A stretch of DNA of 64,000 nt from NCBI GenBank assembly GCA_016617785.1, contig JADILM010000002.1, forward strand, positions 558,001-622,000, given 5' to 3'. Source of the DNA: Sporobolomyces roseus. Its lineage: Eukaryota > Basidiomycota > Microbotryomycetes > Sporidiobolales > Sporidiobolaceae. The translations under genes were made by a program, and so were the position numbers. Positions 38,111 through 50,943 of this stretch are shown one piece after another. The first letter of the stretch is position 1. The number at the start of each line of letters is the position of its first letter. The notes beneath the pieces are model-generated. The model did not search any database and was not told the DNA's origin. It saw only the letters and a program-made list of their open reading frames with translations.

Positions 38111-40225
38111 TTAAACCTTCATGAAGACAGGCATAGGCAGTAAATGAGCTGTTGGGATGACGTATCGATGCCAACTCCACATCTCGACAGGCGGTACTCC
38201 GTGAGCGAGTCCCAAAGCTAACCAGCTTCTTCCCACAGCCCACGCTCCGATTCCTCCCACCCACAGAGTGACCCAGATCCTGCCCGACATTCCGCCGATT
38301 CTCTTCTTCTTACCGGATAGGAAGACGGTTTCGAGAGCGATGGCGATAGGTTGGGAGAGGAAGAAGATCCAGGTTCCGTAAGCTTCTCGAAACGATAGTT
38401 CCGCCGAAGGTCGAGGAGTGAGAGATGAGAGAGGGATTCCGAGGGATGTGGCGTAGAGTTGGCCGGCAGGAGAGGGAACAATGTTGTATCGAGCGGATGC
38501 GAAAGCTATGGAATAGAGGTTGTCAACATCCTTGTCAGCATTTCGAGAAAGTGGAAAGATTGCGTACCTTGTGCGTGCATCCACGCCGACAAGAAGAATA
38601 CGCAGTAGACAGCGAGGAACTTTGCTGCCGCTTTTGGGAGTCCTAATCGTCGTGAGATCTTCATCGTCGGTGAGAATCCCAATGAAGTGAATCTGCGGAC
38701 GATGATGGTAGTCGTCAGCGAGGACTCTCGACAAGGCTCCAGAGTGAGAGAGAGTCAGCTTACGGTGATTTGAAGAGTGCATGCCATCGCTTTCCCCAAA
38801 AACCTGCAACTCCTCCTTCTCCCATCTTTGCAAACGGTTTATCGAAGAGCGGCGTGTACTCCCTTGACTCGAAGGACCACCGCCACTTGATGTCCGTCGA
38901 GAAGCGATCGAGGAGTGAATTGACGAGGAGAGAAACCAAGACGATTCCGAGAGCAGCGCCTGAGTAACCGATAATCATTTGAGCGTAAAGAGAGACTCCG
39001 ACAGTGAGGTAGGCGATTGTGTTAATGATGTGATTTGTTGCAGAGAGCGCGGAGGGAGAGGAAGAGAGGCGAGGAATATGTCGAGCAAGGAAAGGCAGGA
39101 TGCGTCGATCTCGATGGAGGACCTGGAAGCCCATGCAGGCTGTACTCGTGACTTGACTGCGAACAAAGTCGCGGAGCTGGTGTCGAAGGAATACCTTCAC
39201 TGGCAGACTTCGATATCGCTGTTGTGATTTCTTGCGAGGAGGTGCAGGGCCGAACTGAATACATCGAAGGGAAGGAAAAGGAGTCAGCGACGGGTTCAAT
39301 CAAGCGGAGAACACCGTGAGCCTGAGATGAAAGTTTGACATACCCCATAACCAAGACCTCGCATCGCAGAGAGGAAATGACAAGCGTCGATGAGAACTCG
39401 CATCGGATGTCGGTCTTGGACGATAGCTGTGATCGTCGCAGCACGGGAGCGTACTTGAGGCTTCGAAAGGGTCGAAGAATCCGTTAGATGGAGAGGAGGA
39501 GGATTTGCTGCGCTGATCGGATCGATAGGAGTTGGAGGAGGAGAGGTCTGAGGAGAGGTCTGAGGAGAGGTCGGGGAGGAGGTCAGAGGAGTGGGAAGCT
39601 GTCCAGCGACGAGGTTGACGTTTGCCACGCTGGGAGGAGAGCTACTGAGTGAAGAGCTGGGCGAAGAGCTCAGTTCGTCGGGCTCGACGGTGAGGGTGCG
39701 TAAACGTGCTTTGAGTACGTCGGCCGGAATCGCCGTCGAAGATCCTTCAGCTGGACTCGTCGCTCCATCCTTCTTCTCCACCGTGTCCTCACTCTTCTTC
39801 ACCACGGAGTCCTCATTCTTCTTTTCCACCACTTTCTTCAGCTCCGACTCTTTGTCATCGTCCGCGTCGAATCCAACCCAAGACAACTTCGTCGCTCTGT
39901 CTTTCTCATCCATCAAGCCCCACTCCAACGCTTTCAATATCAAATCGGGACCGAAGATTGACAGTCGAAAGTTGAAGGCTACGGCCCATTCTGCCGGACC
40001 TAACCTCCAACGATAGGGAGCTAGCGCAACGAAGAGTAGAGTTGGGAGAATAAGCGCCCTCCTGCCGTAGGTCGAGATGTGTGCAGGGATCGAAGGTTGA
40101 AGTAAGATGCAGAAGAGTAAGAGTGCAGGTGCGTAAGAGAATGCGTAGAGGGGAGGTAGTGTGAAGGGAGGAGGGGAAGGTTTAGGGGTCGAAAGTAAGG
40201 GAAAGTCGGACAGGGAGAGTCCCAT
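38111..40225 (-). CDS. Wax-synthase-like membrane-bound O-acyltransferase (MBOAT_2)
   Basis: Exons 40225-39344, 39254-38764, 38692-38568 and 38505-38111 sum to 1,893 nt, about 630 residues. N-terminal helices (YAPALLLFCILLQPSI; ALILPTLLFVALAPY) are followed by GPAEWAVAFNFRLSIFGPDL, typical of fungal wax-synthase-domain proteins. A long Ser/Pro-rich loop interrupts the first exon. Exon 2 contains GFWGKRWHALFKSP, the family's FW..RWH motif, and exon 3 ends FLSAWMHAQ with the conserved active-site-like His. The last helices include WIFFLSQPIAIALETVFL. The enzymes move acyl or acetyl groups onto alcohols at the ER; the substrate here is unknown. The gene is head to head with the DUF726 gene, with starts 260 bp apart. 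Confidence 0.85.
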
Positions 40226-40486
40226 TGAGGAGTGAGTGAGGTGGTGGGAGGAGGAGAAAGAGAGAACGCCGAATTTCCCAAAGAATCCCGAAACGATGAC
40301 GGCGTGTTTTTGAAGATCCCCCTCCTTCTTCCTCCCTCACTTCACATCATCAACTTTAGTCAGCTAGCTTCGGGAAGCTACAGTTCACTTCCAGATCCTT
40401 GAGAACACCAGGACGAATCTCGAAACTTCAATCAAAAAGATCAGCTCAGCTCCCTCTCAATCCTCAGTTTAGCTGGAGAAAGCGAG

Positions 40487-42987
40487 ATGGCTAGCCACGA
40501 GCGATTAGAGTCCCGAGTGGATAGGATAGATCCTGGGATCAAACTACACGTCGCTATCGCTGCCAAAGGTAAGCTTAGCTTTCCCTTCCTCGACTTGATC
40601 TCTCGCAGGGGATTTCTGATTCAACTTTCCTTTAATACGAGATAGTCTCAACCCTTCACGCACTCGCTGGAAGGTACACGCAACATCTCACCCTCGAAGA
40701 TCTCTCCCCAGCTCCTACACGACCTTCAACTCCTTCGTCGAGTAACGAACCCAATTCGCAGGGTTCAGCTGCAGCTCAGAGGGAGCTAGATGCGGAACAA
40801 GAACGAGTCAGATACTTGATGAAGGAGACTATCGCTCAAGCAACTCACTGGTTGGGTCTCGTCTGCCGTCATTTTCAAGTCGAACTCGCAAACTTGCCTG
40901 ACAATCCCGATTCGAAACTCAAAATGCCTATCCCCGAGTCAGAAGCTGGAGAAGGAGACTCTGATGGGACGGCGAGAAGGAGACAGCGGGAGAGTCGGGA
41001 GTTTGACATCGTTTGGGAGTTACTGCTCGTTTCACTCGGACTCGTCGGACAAGACGAAAAGGCAGCAAAAGAATCGACGACTGCCAGCAGCGTATCAGCG
41101 AAAGTTGGAGGACTGTTCAGCAGCAGCAACAAGGATTCGAAACCGACCACCTCAGCCCCTTCGACAGATGCTCCCCCTCCTCTCGACTACACTGCTCTCT
41201 CTCGATCCCTCGTCGTCTGCGCAGCCGAAGTGCTCGGCATACCTGAGAAGACGGTTCTCGACGTTGAGAGGGCGATCGCTCAGTTCCTCTACTTTCAAAT
41301 CGAGGGAAAGGGGAAAGCGCAAGAGGGAACGATGGAATGGGACGAGGCGGCGAAAGAGTATCGACAGAAGCAGGAGAAGAAGGGTAACGCTCTCAAGTGG
41401 GGAGCTAGTGCAGCTGGATTTGTTCTTGGAGGAGTCGCTATCGGTTTGACAGGTGGTAAGTACAAGAAGCTCTATATCCGTCCCTTATCGTCTGTTTCTA
41501 ACTGCTTGCCTCGTCGACTGTCTCCAGGTCTCGCTGCTCCAGCTCTTGCTCCAGTACTTGCCGGCACTTTCGGAATCGCAGCTTTCGGTGGAGCCTCGGG
41601 AGCGGTGCTGATAGGAACCTTGTTGGGACTCGGTGGAGGTAAGTTTCCTATTCCCCTTTCTCTTGTTAACAGTGAATATGTAAGACTGATTGTATCGCCC
41701 AATCCGATAGGTGGTCTCGCTGGCTACCGTACTCATCGACGAATGAAGGGTCTCGAAGAAGTGTCATTCACACCGATCAAGGATAAAGATGCTGAAGAGC
41801 TACCTCAGATCCCTAGTCTGACTTCGACAAGTGAGTCTCTCGGAACCTCATCCTTAACAGCAATCACATTTGGCTGACTACGATTCCGACGTCGCACAGT
41901 CGTTGCTTCTGGCTTCCTCCTCGATTTGAACGATAGCACTCAGCCTTGGATCTCCACTTTCCGAGACGAGCAAGTAGACGCCTACGCTCTCAAGGCCGAT
42001 CCCCAGAGTGAGCCCTCGTCCCTTTGTGCGCCCTTTCGACAAATGTCGGCTGACTTTTCTCGAATCGCGACTTTGCAGCTTTCCTCGAAGGCGGTAAAGC
42101 TCTCGAGGGATTCATCAAGAACAGGCTCATCACGATGGGAGGTACCGAACTCATCAAGCGTACAGCACTCGCAGCTGTATACGCAGGCGTCGCCTTGCCT
42201 TTGACTATTTACAACACTTCTTCTCTCGCTCTCGATTCCGACTTTTCGAGGTGCAAGGTACGTCGCGAAGGCCTCGCTGCACCCCATTACCTCGATTGAG
42301 CTGACGATCGTAATGCTGTTCACTCTCTATAGGACAAAGCTAAGAAAGCTGGAGTACTCCTCGCCGAAATTCTTGAAAAGCAAGTTCAAGGAAAGCGACC
42401 AGCTGTGCTCGTCGGCTACGGTCCCGGAGCATCACTCGTTCTCGCCTGCCTCATCGAACTTCATAAGCGCCAACTAGGTCACCTCGTGTACTCAGCCACG
42501 CTCATCTCGCTCCCTGAAGCACCCTCTCCCGTCGCTTGGGCAAGTGCACGAAGTGTAGTCGCTCACGAACTCATCAATGTCTACTCGAAGAATGATTGGG
42601 TCTTAGCCATCGCTGCGAGATTATTCACTCTTTCGAACAAAATCGCTGGGTGAGATCGAATGACCCTCGTTCACATTCCCTCTCGCGCTGATAGACTTAC
42701 TATTCCATAGACTCGGACCAGTACAAGTTGAGGGAATCAGCAATGTTGACATTTCCGACATTCTAGGGGGTCACCTCGAGATTCGGCAGAAACTGCCTCA
42801 AATCCTCGATCGAGTCAAGAAACGCAACGAGCTACCCCCACCTCAAACAGAAGAAAAAGTTGACGCCGACGAGTTGGAGGCCTTGGAACAGGAGCTACAA
42901 GGGATGACAACGGTTGACGAAAGAGGGAAAGCGGGTCGAGGAGATTTTGCGCTACCGGAAAGTAAGGTGGAAGTACAGCAACACTAG
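40487..42987 (+). CDS. DUF726 / TMCO4-like protein (Mil1-like), with altered nucleophile elbow
   Basis: The first exon is 40487-40568 (MASHERLESRVDRIDPGIKL), joined to STLHALAGRYTQHL. Middle exons encode a helical region (MKETIAQATHWLGLVCRHFQ) and a Gly/Ala-rich hydrophobic hairpin: WGASAAGFVLGGVAIGLTGG, then PVLAGTFGIAAFGGASGAVL. The alpha/beta-hydrolase-like part has VASGFLLDLNDSTQPW, KRPAVLVGYGPGASLVLACL, and YSATLISLPEAPSP, VINVYS-type ends and LGPVQVEGISNVDISDILGGH. This order is DUF726 (animal TMCO4, yeast Mil1/YFL034W). Where family members have G-[FY]-S-L-G, this protein reads GYGPG, so the expected nucleophile Ser is a Gly. The stop at 42985-42987 lies only about 55 bp from the stop of the Pol epsilon subunit gene opposite. 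Confidence 0.85.
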
Positions 42988-43041
42988 ACAAGATTTGTAC
43001 AAAGAATTCGTTCCCCTTCGCAACTATAGACTTTTCTGTAC

Positions 43042-45445
43042 TCAGTAATCATCGGGCAATTCGCTAAAAGAGAGAGAAAGGGTTGGTCAGAGGAACTCTC
43101 GTCAGATTCGAGAGCACAGACTTACCTCTCCTCCATTCTCTCCTTCACTTCCTCCATGTGAGGATGGTATGTACTCCAAGAGAACTTCTTCCTCATGAAA
43201 CTACCGGGATTGAAGACGAGGCATTGTTCGTAGACTAGTTTGTAAGGATCGAAAGAATCTGCTAGGACGAGCTATAGAATCGAGATCTCGAGTCAGTCTT
43301 CATCGACAAGATCAGCTCATTCATCAAAAGCAGGACGCACAGTAGTAGGCATCGGATACAGTCGAAGAGCGTGATCAAACTCCCAGAGTACTGGTCTGAC
43401 CGGCAGGGGCAGCGGAGCTAGGTGTGCTTGATCCAGGATAGTTTGCACGAGCTATCGACCCGATCTCGACTCAGTCAGCTTGACCAATCCGCGATATAAA
43501 TAGAGAAGTGTAGGGTGCGTACAGCTTTTTTCAAGTTTCCTTTCTTCACACCTTCATCTCCGACGAATCTCACCGCATTCCGCATCATCCTCCCCATCAG
43601 ATCATCTCTGAAGATGACAATCTCTTGGCTGAACCATCTCACTCGACAAGGGTTCGTACCGAGAGTGAGATTCGGGATTTTGGCAAGGAGAGGTTTGACG
43701 AGTGACTCGGGAAGGGGAGGTCTCGGTAGAACGGAGGATGACCAAGGATCTGTCGGGCCGGGAACGAGGAGGAATTGAGAGTGAGCGAGAAGTGAAGGGA
43801 ACGATGTGAGGAGGGTCGAGAGTTGAGCGAAAAGATCTGCAGATACTCGCACGAAACTGCGTCAATACAAAATACTCACACAAGGTGAGATCGCAAGACA
43901 TACCTGTGTACTCCCTAATATTCTCTCCATCTGCGAGCCAAGGTCTACTTCGGAAGTTGCCGCAGAGAACGAACAATCTCGGAATTGTTTTCTCATCCAT
44001 GTCGTCGTAAACTCCCAACATACTTCGTAATGCGTTCATAATCTTTGGGTTATCGAGGTGTAGGTCAGAGAGTAGGATGAAAGATGTAGCGTGAGAAGGG
44101 GATTGTTCGGCTTGAATCAGGTCAGCCTGTGAAAGAGGATAGAAATTTAACTGATTTTCGAGGACTGAGACGGAGAGCGAGACTCGCCTCTTCTGCTGCT
44201 GACAGTGCTCCTACTCCGAGTAGATCGTGATGTCCGTGGATCTTCCTGCGTTCGTATAGTCGCATCAGACAAAGTCGAGATGAGAACAAGTTCAAAGCGG
44301 AACTCACATAGCTTCATCTCGTCTCTCACTCGGAGGATGACCCATCTCAGCTACCTTGAACGTCGAGTCATGAGTGTAATCTCCATCAATGAGTACGAAA
44401 GATCCTTCGGTGAACAATCCAGATTCAGGAGTCTAGCAATTCCCTAATCAGTCTCGGGGTTCGCGGAACAGTATGGAGTGGAAACGTACTGCTTCTGATA
44501 GATCCAGCTTCACTTTGTCATCAAGATCCTCGAGGTAGAACTCTCCATCCTCCATTCGAGTCAATAACCCAAAGATCAAGAAATGACCCCCTTGTCTTCC
44601 GAGCAGATTCTTGATCGTTGTCAACTAATATTTGAGGCACTCACGATGAGTCAGCCACGTGATAGTTTGTCGAGCTGGAAAAGCGTACCTTCATGTAGTC
44701 GTGACGTTCAGGTCCGACCACCGTAGGTGCGCAGAAATGTTCGTTTCGCAAAATCACTTGTTTGATAATGTTGAAGCGATCTCTCAGGTACTGAGCTTTC
44801 GACAGTGCACCTGGTGCAAGAGTAGGTTTCCCTTTCGATCTGTATCACGTACGAGCAAGGTCAGCGTTGAAACCAAAGGAAACGAGAGGGATCTGCGCAG
44901 GAGAGAGGGATTCAAGTCGCACTTTTCGAAGCCACCTCTACTATCATCCCATCTCCACAGTGGCATATCGAAAGCGTTGATGATCTTGAGGTAATTCGAA
45001 GGATCGACGTCGTCTCCTGTTCCGTCTTCAGGTTGATCCGCCGAAACTCGTAACTTTTCATACGTTTCCTCCAACAAATCGACCGTGATCTTGCTTGGTC
45101 CGTCTAGAGGATCTCATGCGTAATGGTCAGTGATCGCTCAGGAGGTAGGGAGATGGCGAATGGTGTAGATTTACCGAGACCGCTACCACTCCCAACGACT
45201 CCTCTCACTAAATGTTCGAAAGTATCGACAATTTCGCTCTCGTCTTGAATCCCGAAATGACCAATGAACTGTTCGAGCCAATCGACGCAACCAGGAGCGA
45301 GTTGTAACCCATATTTGACGAGGAAAATCTTGCGAGCGATGGTGGAAGCGATGGAAGTTGATCCTGAAGTGTCTCCGGCTGCGACGCGTTTCGAGGGTCG
45401 AGCTACAGCTGACAAGACGCTACTTGAGCGTTGGAAGGAGTTCAT
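43042..45445 (-). CDS. DPB2: DNA polymerase epsilon subunit B (Dpb2/POLE2)
   Basis: About eight exons. The N-terminal helical domain has [20 protein letters not shown] and [20 protein letters not shown]. It continues with [20 protein letters not shown], a recognisable Dpb2 segment. The OB fold is [19 protein letters not shown] and [20 protein letters not shown] with GHPPSE. The inactive calcineurin-like phosphoesterase domain follows with [84 protein letters not shown] and VFNPGSF. The subunit is essential for assembly of leading-strand polymerase epsilon with the CMG helicase. The start is the Met at 45445 ([14 protein letters not shown]). The stop overlaps the tail region of the convergent DUF726 gene. 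Confidence 0.93.
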
Positions 45446-45952
45446 CCGAGAGGTAGGGATGCTAGAGGAAGGGAAGTTTGGAAAGTTGGAAAGTCGCGAC
45501 TGAACGACGAGGATAAGACAGACGAGTTCGGTTCAGGGCCGTGGGGAGTTGACTTGAGTTGAGGTGTCGTGTGCAGTGATATGAGGAGCGAGAATGAGCT
45601 GTAGGCTGTTCTGCGAGGGAGGAGAGGTGAAGAGTTTGATGATCAAAGTCGAGAGTTCGGTACAGCGACGTGCAGAGTCGATTGTAGGGCTCGATCTAGG
45701 TGAGATGAGTTGATCTAGCTGTACACGTATGCAGATGAATGAAAGGGAGGAGATTGAGATTTGATGATTCACCTCTCCAAGCGAGAATTGCTCTCCCTTC
45801 TCCCACTCACTCGCCAACTAAGTACTAGTCTCAATTTCAGTCAAATCATATTAAATAACACACAGAGAGACCCTACCGATCAGTCGGCCCTTTCCTACTC
45901 CCTCTCCTTTCTTTGACCGTCATCACCTCGCTCTCTTCCTCTTTCCCCAACG
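45446..45952. other. Divergent promoter region of Dpb2 and Yif1
   Basis: 506 bp between two divergent starts. The Yif1 side (45890-45950) is pyrimidine-rich. A frame of 94 codons on the minus strand has no domain and is probably noise. Confidence 0.55.
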
Positions 45953-47514
45953 ATGTACGGACACTCTGCACGCTCTCCACCACCTTTACAACACCCTAGA
46001 CCGCAACACCCTCCATCCCATATCCCTTCCGCTTCCCCTCCTCCCGAGAGTTGGAATTCTTCTCGAGGTTCAACTTCTTCAGAATATCAAAGGTTCGCTT
46101 CCCCACCCGTATTCCAACAACCCCAGCATGTCTCGGGATCTCAACTGCATCCTAGTCAAGCCGGCTACCAACCTGCGGCGGGACAATCTTATGGTCAGAG
46201 AGGAATCGGTCAATCAATCACTCCAGACGCTTACATCCCTCAACAACAACAACAACCTTACCCTTCTTCAAACAGTCAGTTTCTAGGAGGTGGAGGAGGA
46301 GGAGGAAACGTACAGTGGATGGGAGATCAAACGAGAAGTCAACCGAATCGAAATCAACCTGCTTCGAACGGTTTCTATGGAGGACAACCGCAACCAGCCT
46401 CGACAGCACCGACACGAGGAGGAGGAGGACAGGGATCTCAGGGATCAGGAGGAGGAGGTGCAGGAGGCGGAGCGAGTGGAATCGCAGGGTTTGGTCAATC
46501 AATGGGAATGGGAGGAATGATGAACGATGCGACGGCTCAAATGGGGATGCAATTCGGTTCTCACGCATTCTCGGCGGGACAAGCTTACCTCGACAAGAAC
46601 TTTACGAGACTACTCCCACTCGCTCACCTCAAACATAGTTTCAACGTCTCGAATGGTTACGTCGTCAACAAGTTGAGATTGCTCGTGTGGCCTTGGAGAC
46701 ATCGACCTTGGAGTCGAGGAGTCGTCAGGAGCGAGACAACGGGAGTCGCAGAAGGTTGGAAACCTCCTCGAGAAGATATCAATTGTCCTGATCTGTACAT
46801 TCCTGGTGAGTTACCCTTCCTCTCCTCTCCTCTCTTCTTGCTTTCGCTGACTCGAGGATCCATCCGCCTTCACAGTCATGGCACTCGTCACCTACGTCTT
46901 GATCTCCGCCGTCACTGCCGGTAAAGCTGGTACCTTTGATCCATCAATGCTCGGTCAAACTGCATCAAAAGCGTTCGGATTACTCTTGCTCGAATTCGTT
47001 TGCATCAAATTGGGATGTTACTTGCTCGGAATCGGAGAAGAAGGTACCATGGTCGATCTCCTGGCATACGAGGGATACAAATTCGTTGGGTGAGCTCTCT
47101 CATCAATCTCTAAAAAGGATGTTGATCGCAATGCGTTGCTCACTCGGACTCTTCGCTCGTACAGTGTTATTGTTACCTTACTAGCGGGTCTACTAGGTGT
47201 CAAAGGCTGGTACTACTGGGCCGTATTTGGTTACGTGGTCTTTGCCAATTTCTTCTTCCAAGTACTCCCATTTCTCTCTCTCTCCATTATTCTTTTGGCT
47301 GGCTTGTCTGACCTGAAATTTTCCTCGACAGCTTCGGTCTCTGCGTCACTTGATCCTACCAGACCCCTCGGCATCACCACTGGATCATTCCGCCTCATCC
47401 TCAAACATGCATTCGACTACTCCTTCTCACGGTCAACGAGCAAGAAGAATTCAGTTTCTATTCGTCGTTGCAGCAGCTCAAGCGGGTAGTATGGGTTTCC
47501 TTATCAATGTCTGA
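45953..47514 (+). CDS. YIF1: Yif1-family ER-Golgi transport protein
   Basis: The N-terminal half is a Pro/Gln/Gly-rich cytosolic region (HSARSPPPLQHPRPQHPP; runs of Gln and Gly), longer than usual. The Yif1 core starts with FGSHAFSAGQAYLDKNFTRL and HSFNVSNGYVVNKLRLLVWP, then REDINCPDLYIP. Four or five helices follow: VMALVTYVLISAVTAGKAGT, KAFGLLLLEFVCIKLGCYLL, VIVTLLAGLLGVKGWYYWAV, FGYVVFANFFFQ, and the last, RRIQFLFVVAAAQAGSMGFL. Yif1 pairs with Yip1 and acts in COPII vesicle formation and fusion and in Rab binding. Four exons; the stop is at 47512-47514. The length of the helical part matches the family. Confidence 0.9.
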
Positions 47515-47764
47515 GGGAAGATGGGGAAGTAAATGGGATACAATGAGAGGATTCGATTTTTGGTCGACCGCATCTCTTCCGATTGCATTGCATTGATTCA
47601 GTCTGTCATTTAGCTCGCTTTCGAGGCCTTGACTTGCGAGCTCACTCGGGCCGGCACACTTACTCGCGAAGTTAGGAAGCAAGAGAATCTAAATTTCGTC
47701 AACAAAACCCAAAGCGAGAATCTAAACACCTTTGAAACTTCTATCCAAACTTCCACTCATACAG

Positions 47765-50476
47765 CTACATGACAGTACATTTCCGATCTGGAATTCCCAT
47801 CTCCTCGAGCTCTTCCTTCGCAGCTTCCTTGTTGTTGCTCTTCTCCTTGTCCTTGACCTCGTGAGGGAACCAGCGAAGGAGGAATTTCTGTAATTCTTGA
47901 TCGAGATTCGCTGTATCGATGGGAGAATGGTCAGCGACCAGCTCGTTGAGACGGGCTTCAGGGGATACGTCGGACGTACTGGCATTCGCGCGTAGAACGA
48001 CTGCACTTCGACACTGGGGACAATTGTCTTGACCTCGCTTCTGCATCTTGACCAAACAACGGACTGTAGTGTCGACGAGGAGCGAGTCAGCATCAGGTCT
48101 AAGATGTTCGAAAGAGAGGAGAGTACGTACCGCAGAATTTGTGACCACAACCCAATCGGATCGGTTTGAAAGCGACATCACCACAGATGCTGCACTCGTA
48201 GTCTTCGAGTTGAGGGATGATCGGTAGGAGAGTAGAAGTGAACGTGGAAAGGAGGATATGAGGGAGGGAAGGGAATCCAGGAAGAGTCAAAACTCGTCGT
48301 TCTGGTGAACCGTTCGGAGAGACGACGAGCTCTGATGAAAGGTTGGTCGCGGCTGCAATAAACTTAGGGAAACCTAACGAGGCGGTGAGTGCAGTTCGTT
48401 TGTCGTGTTTCTTGAGCTATCGTGAGGTAAAACGATCAATCAGTCTGAGGTTTGAGCAACATGGACGTATTGAAGCTTACAATCTTCCTCGCAGCTTCCT
48501 CGTTCGCTACTTGAAACTTCTTGAGATCCAATAGCTCGACATTGAGGGCGACGAACTTCTCCAGCGCGACTCGACTCTCTTTGTTCCTCATCCTCTTCGC
48601 CAGTTTCCTCTTTGCGACTTGCTCGACGAACCAATCCAACTTCTTCTCTACATCCTCGACGCTTCGTTCTCCGCGATCTCGTTCCCTGTCCGATTCAAAG
48701 ATCGCTGCTTCGACCCAAAGCGAGAAGATCTCCCTCCAGATGTAGAGGTCGGATTTCGGTCGATCCGGTGAAGACACTTTCGAAACCTCGCGGGCTAGGA
48801 GCGAGACGGCTTCGCTGAATTGACGTTTCTGAGCAAGCTGGAGAGTGGCGAGCGAGTTGAGAGCAGAGGCGAGTAGAGTGAGGAATTCAGAGTCGCTGTT
48901 GAGCGGGATGAAAACTTCTTTCCGATGTTGCCGAGGCCTTCTACGACGCCTATCGTGCAAGGAAGGTCAGCAGGGAGGTAGGAGCACTGTTTGACAGTAG
49001 ATGAGCGTACCTGTCGCGTGTCTTGCCACCTTCATCATCTGCTTGTGCCGCTTCCTCTGCATCATCTTCCTTCTTCTCCCTTCGCTTCTTGTCCTTGATA
49101 CTCTCAGTATCGCCTCCTAAAACGTACTCCTGACTCTTCAGTGTCGCATCACTAGCGCTCCTAGGTCTTGTCCTCGTTTCCTGCCGTTCTTGTAGTCCCT
49201 CTTTCCGATCCTCCTCCAATTCACTTTCGACCACAATAACCCTTTCTCCTTCGCTTTCTGCATCCTTTTCAAACACTCCCTCTTCATCACTAAGCCTCCC
49301 GACTCCATACATCCGTCTCAGCAATCCATTCGCCCTCGGTCCCGCTCCTTCGAATTCCACCTCCTCGAGTTCCCCAGAAACGGAATTCGTCTCCTCAGTG
49401 ATGTCTCCACTACCTCCCTCCGACGCTTTCCTGTTCCGTTCAGCTTCGGATGAAGAGTCTGCGAGTTCGACGATTCTCGCTTCTTGACTGTCTTGAGATG
49501 GTCCATCTCCAGAACTTGGATGTTCAGCTTCCTCCATGTCGACTGTTCTTTCATGGTTGCGTCTCTTCCGTCGCGGAGAAGGGCCGACATGCCGTGCGAA
49601 GAGGAATCGAGAAGGTGAAGAGGGTTCTTCGACGTCGGAAGTCGAAGATGAGGGAGTCCGTAGAGGGTCTGCTTCGATATCTGAGGCTGAGGAATAGGAT
49701 GAAGAGGATGCTGACGAGAAGACGAGGTGGATTCGAGGCTCTGGTGCCGCCGAAGTACCTGTGAAGCGACACGAGATCAGTTGCCGAAAGCGAGAGACGG
49801 GTCTCATGAAGGAAGATTGAGCGAACCTGCTAACTCGTATGTAGCTCTGACTCTCCGCTTCCTTATCTCTTTGCCCTTTCCTTTCACTTTGGACCCCGTC
49901 CTACTGTTTCCTATCAACCCTTCGTCGGTTTCTACATCTTGCTGAATAGTAACGACTCCTACTCCTCCCAACTGCTCTTCTTCCGTTGCCTCTTCTATCC
50001 TCGACTCGGAGCCGCTCTCTTTCTCACTGTCTCCACCTCGACCTCGCCCAAAGAAGCTATCCTCGAACCCATCTTCGCTCGACATGACCAGTTCCGAATT
50101 CCCTCTTTCTCGTAAAGTTGCATCCGACTTGTACCTTCGCAAAGGAGAGGTTGATTCGATGGGTTTGGATGTGGAAGGGAGTGACGGAAGACTGTCGTGG
50201 GTCGAAGGAGGAGAGTTTCTTCGCTTAGCAGAATCTTCGAGTAATTCTTTCAGTACTTCTGAAGTCAAGCCTAGATCTTCGAGTTCTGAAGCGACTCTGT
50301 TGATGACTTTCTTGAGCTGTAGGTCGCGATACATCAGCCAGAGAATCACGAGAGAGTCGAAGGGGTAGAAAACAAGGGGGAGAAAGTGAGCCAACCTTTC
50401 TGTATTCAATAGCTTGTTGTCTCCATTCTTCCGGTACTTGCTCTAGTGACTCTAAGTACGTCTTTCCAAACTTCAT
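47765..50476 (-). CDS. SPX-RING E3 ubiquitin ligase
   Basis: The start at 50476 gives MKFGKTYLESLEQVPEEWRQ, the canonical first helix of an SPX domain, continued by AIEYRKLKKVINRVASELED. A long acidic and Ser-rich insertion follows (about 49000-50250). The SPX core resumes with FIPLNSDSEFLTLLASALNS and helices to LKKFQVANEEAARKI, then LKKHDKRTALTASLGFPKF. The C-terminal RING has ECSICGDVAFKPIRLGCGHK-FC and RCLVKMQKRGQDNCPQCRSA, with all eight zinc ligands. SPX domains bind inositol pyrophosphates and report phosphate status; SPX-RING proteins are ubiquitin ligases in fungi. In-frame Mets upstream exist, but the SPX start is clear. Two introns use GTTGGC and GTTCGC donors. The protein ends IPDRKCTVM, which has a CaaX-like last four residues (CTVM). 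Confidence 0.88.
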
Positions 50477-50943
50477 CTGATCTTGAAAGGAGGTTGTTGA
50501 GGATTCGGAGAGGAGGAGAAAGATGAAGGGAAAGAATGAAGCCGAATCGAAGTAACGTCGAGAGTAATCGAGCCGGGAACGGCTTGACTGTTGATGTTGA
50601 TGTCGAGAGTGCCAGAGCAAGGGAGTACAGAGTGCCAGAATGCGAGGAGAGAAAGAGCGAAACGTTCGTCCAATTTTCGAGTCGTTTCCTCGAAATTCCC
50701 TCAATAATTCTACTGAAACTTAGCCATTCAGCTGACTCAAGCCTACTGTAAACTATAGGATCATACATCGATTGATCGTATCAGCGGAATTTACGAGAGA
50801 GAACACGTCAATCATCTTCTCTTCTCCTCTCTTCCCCCTTTCGACTTCTTGCCTCCCATCTCCCTTTCTCCTCTCTCCTCGCCAACACGAAAAGACTCAC
50901 CAACTCTACTTGCCCCTTGACTCCGATCAAACACCAACGAGCG
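50477..50943. other. Divergent promoter region of SPX-RING and SURF4
   Basis: 467 bp between divergent starts. The SURF4 side is pyrimidine-rich. No gene recognised; the frames here are upstream extensions of SPX-RING with no domain. Confidence 0.5.
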
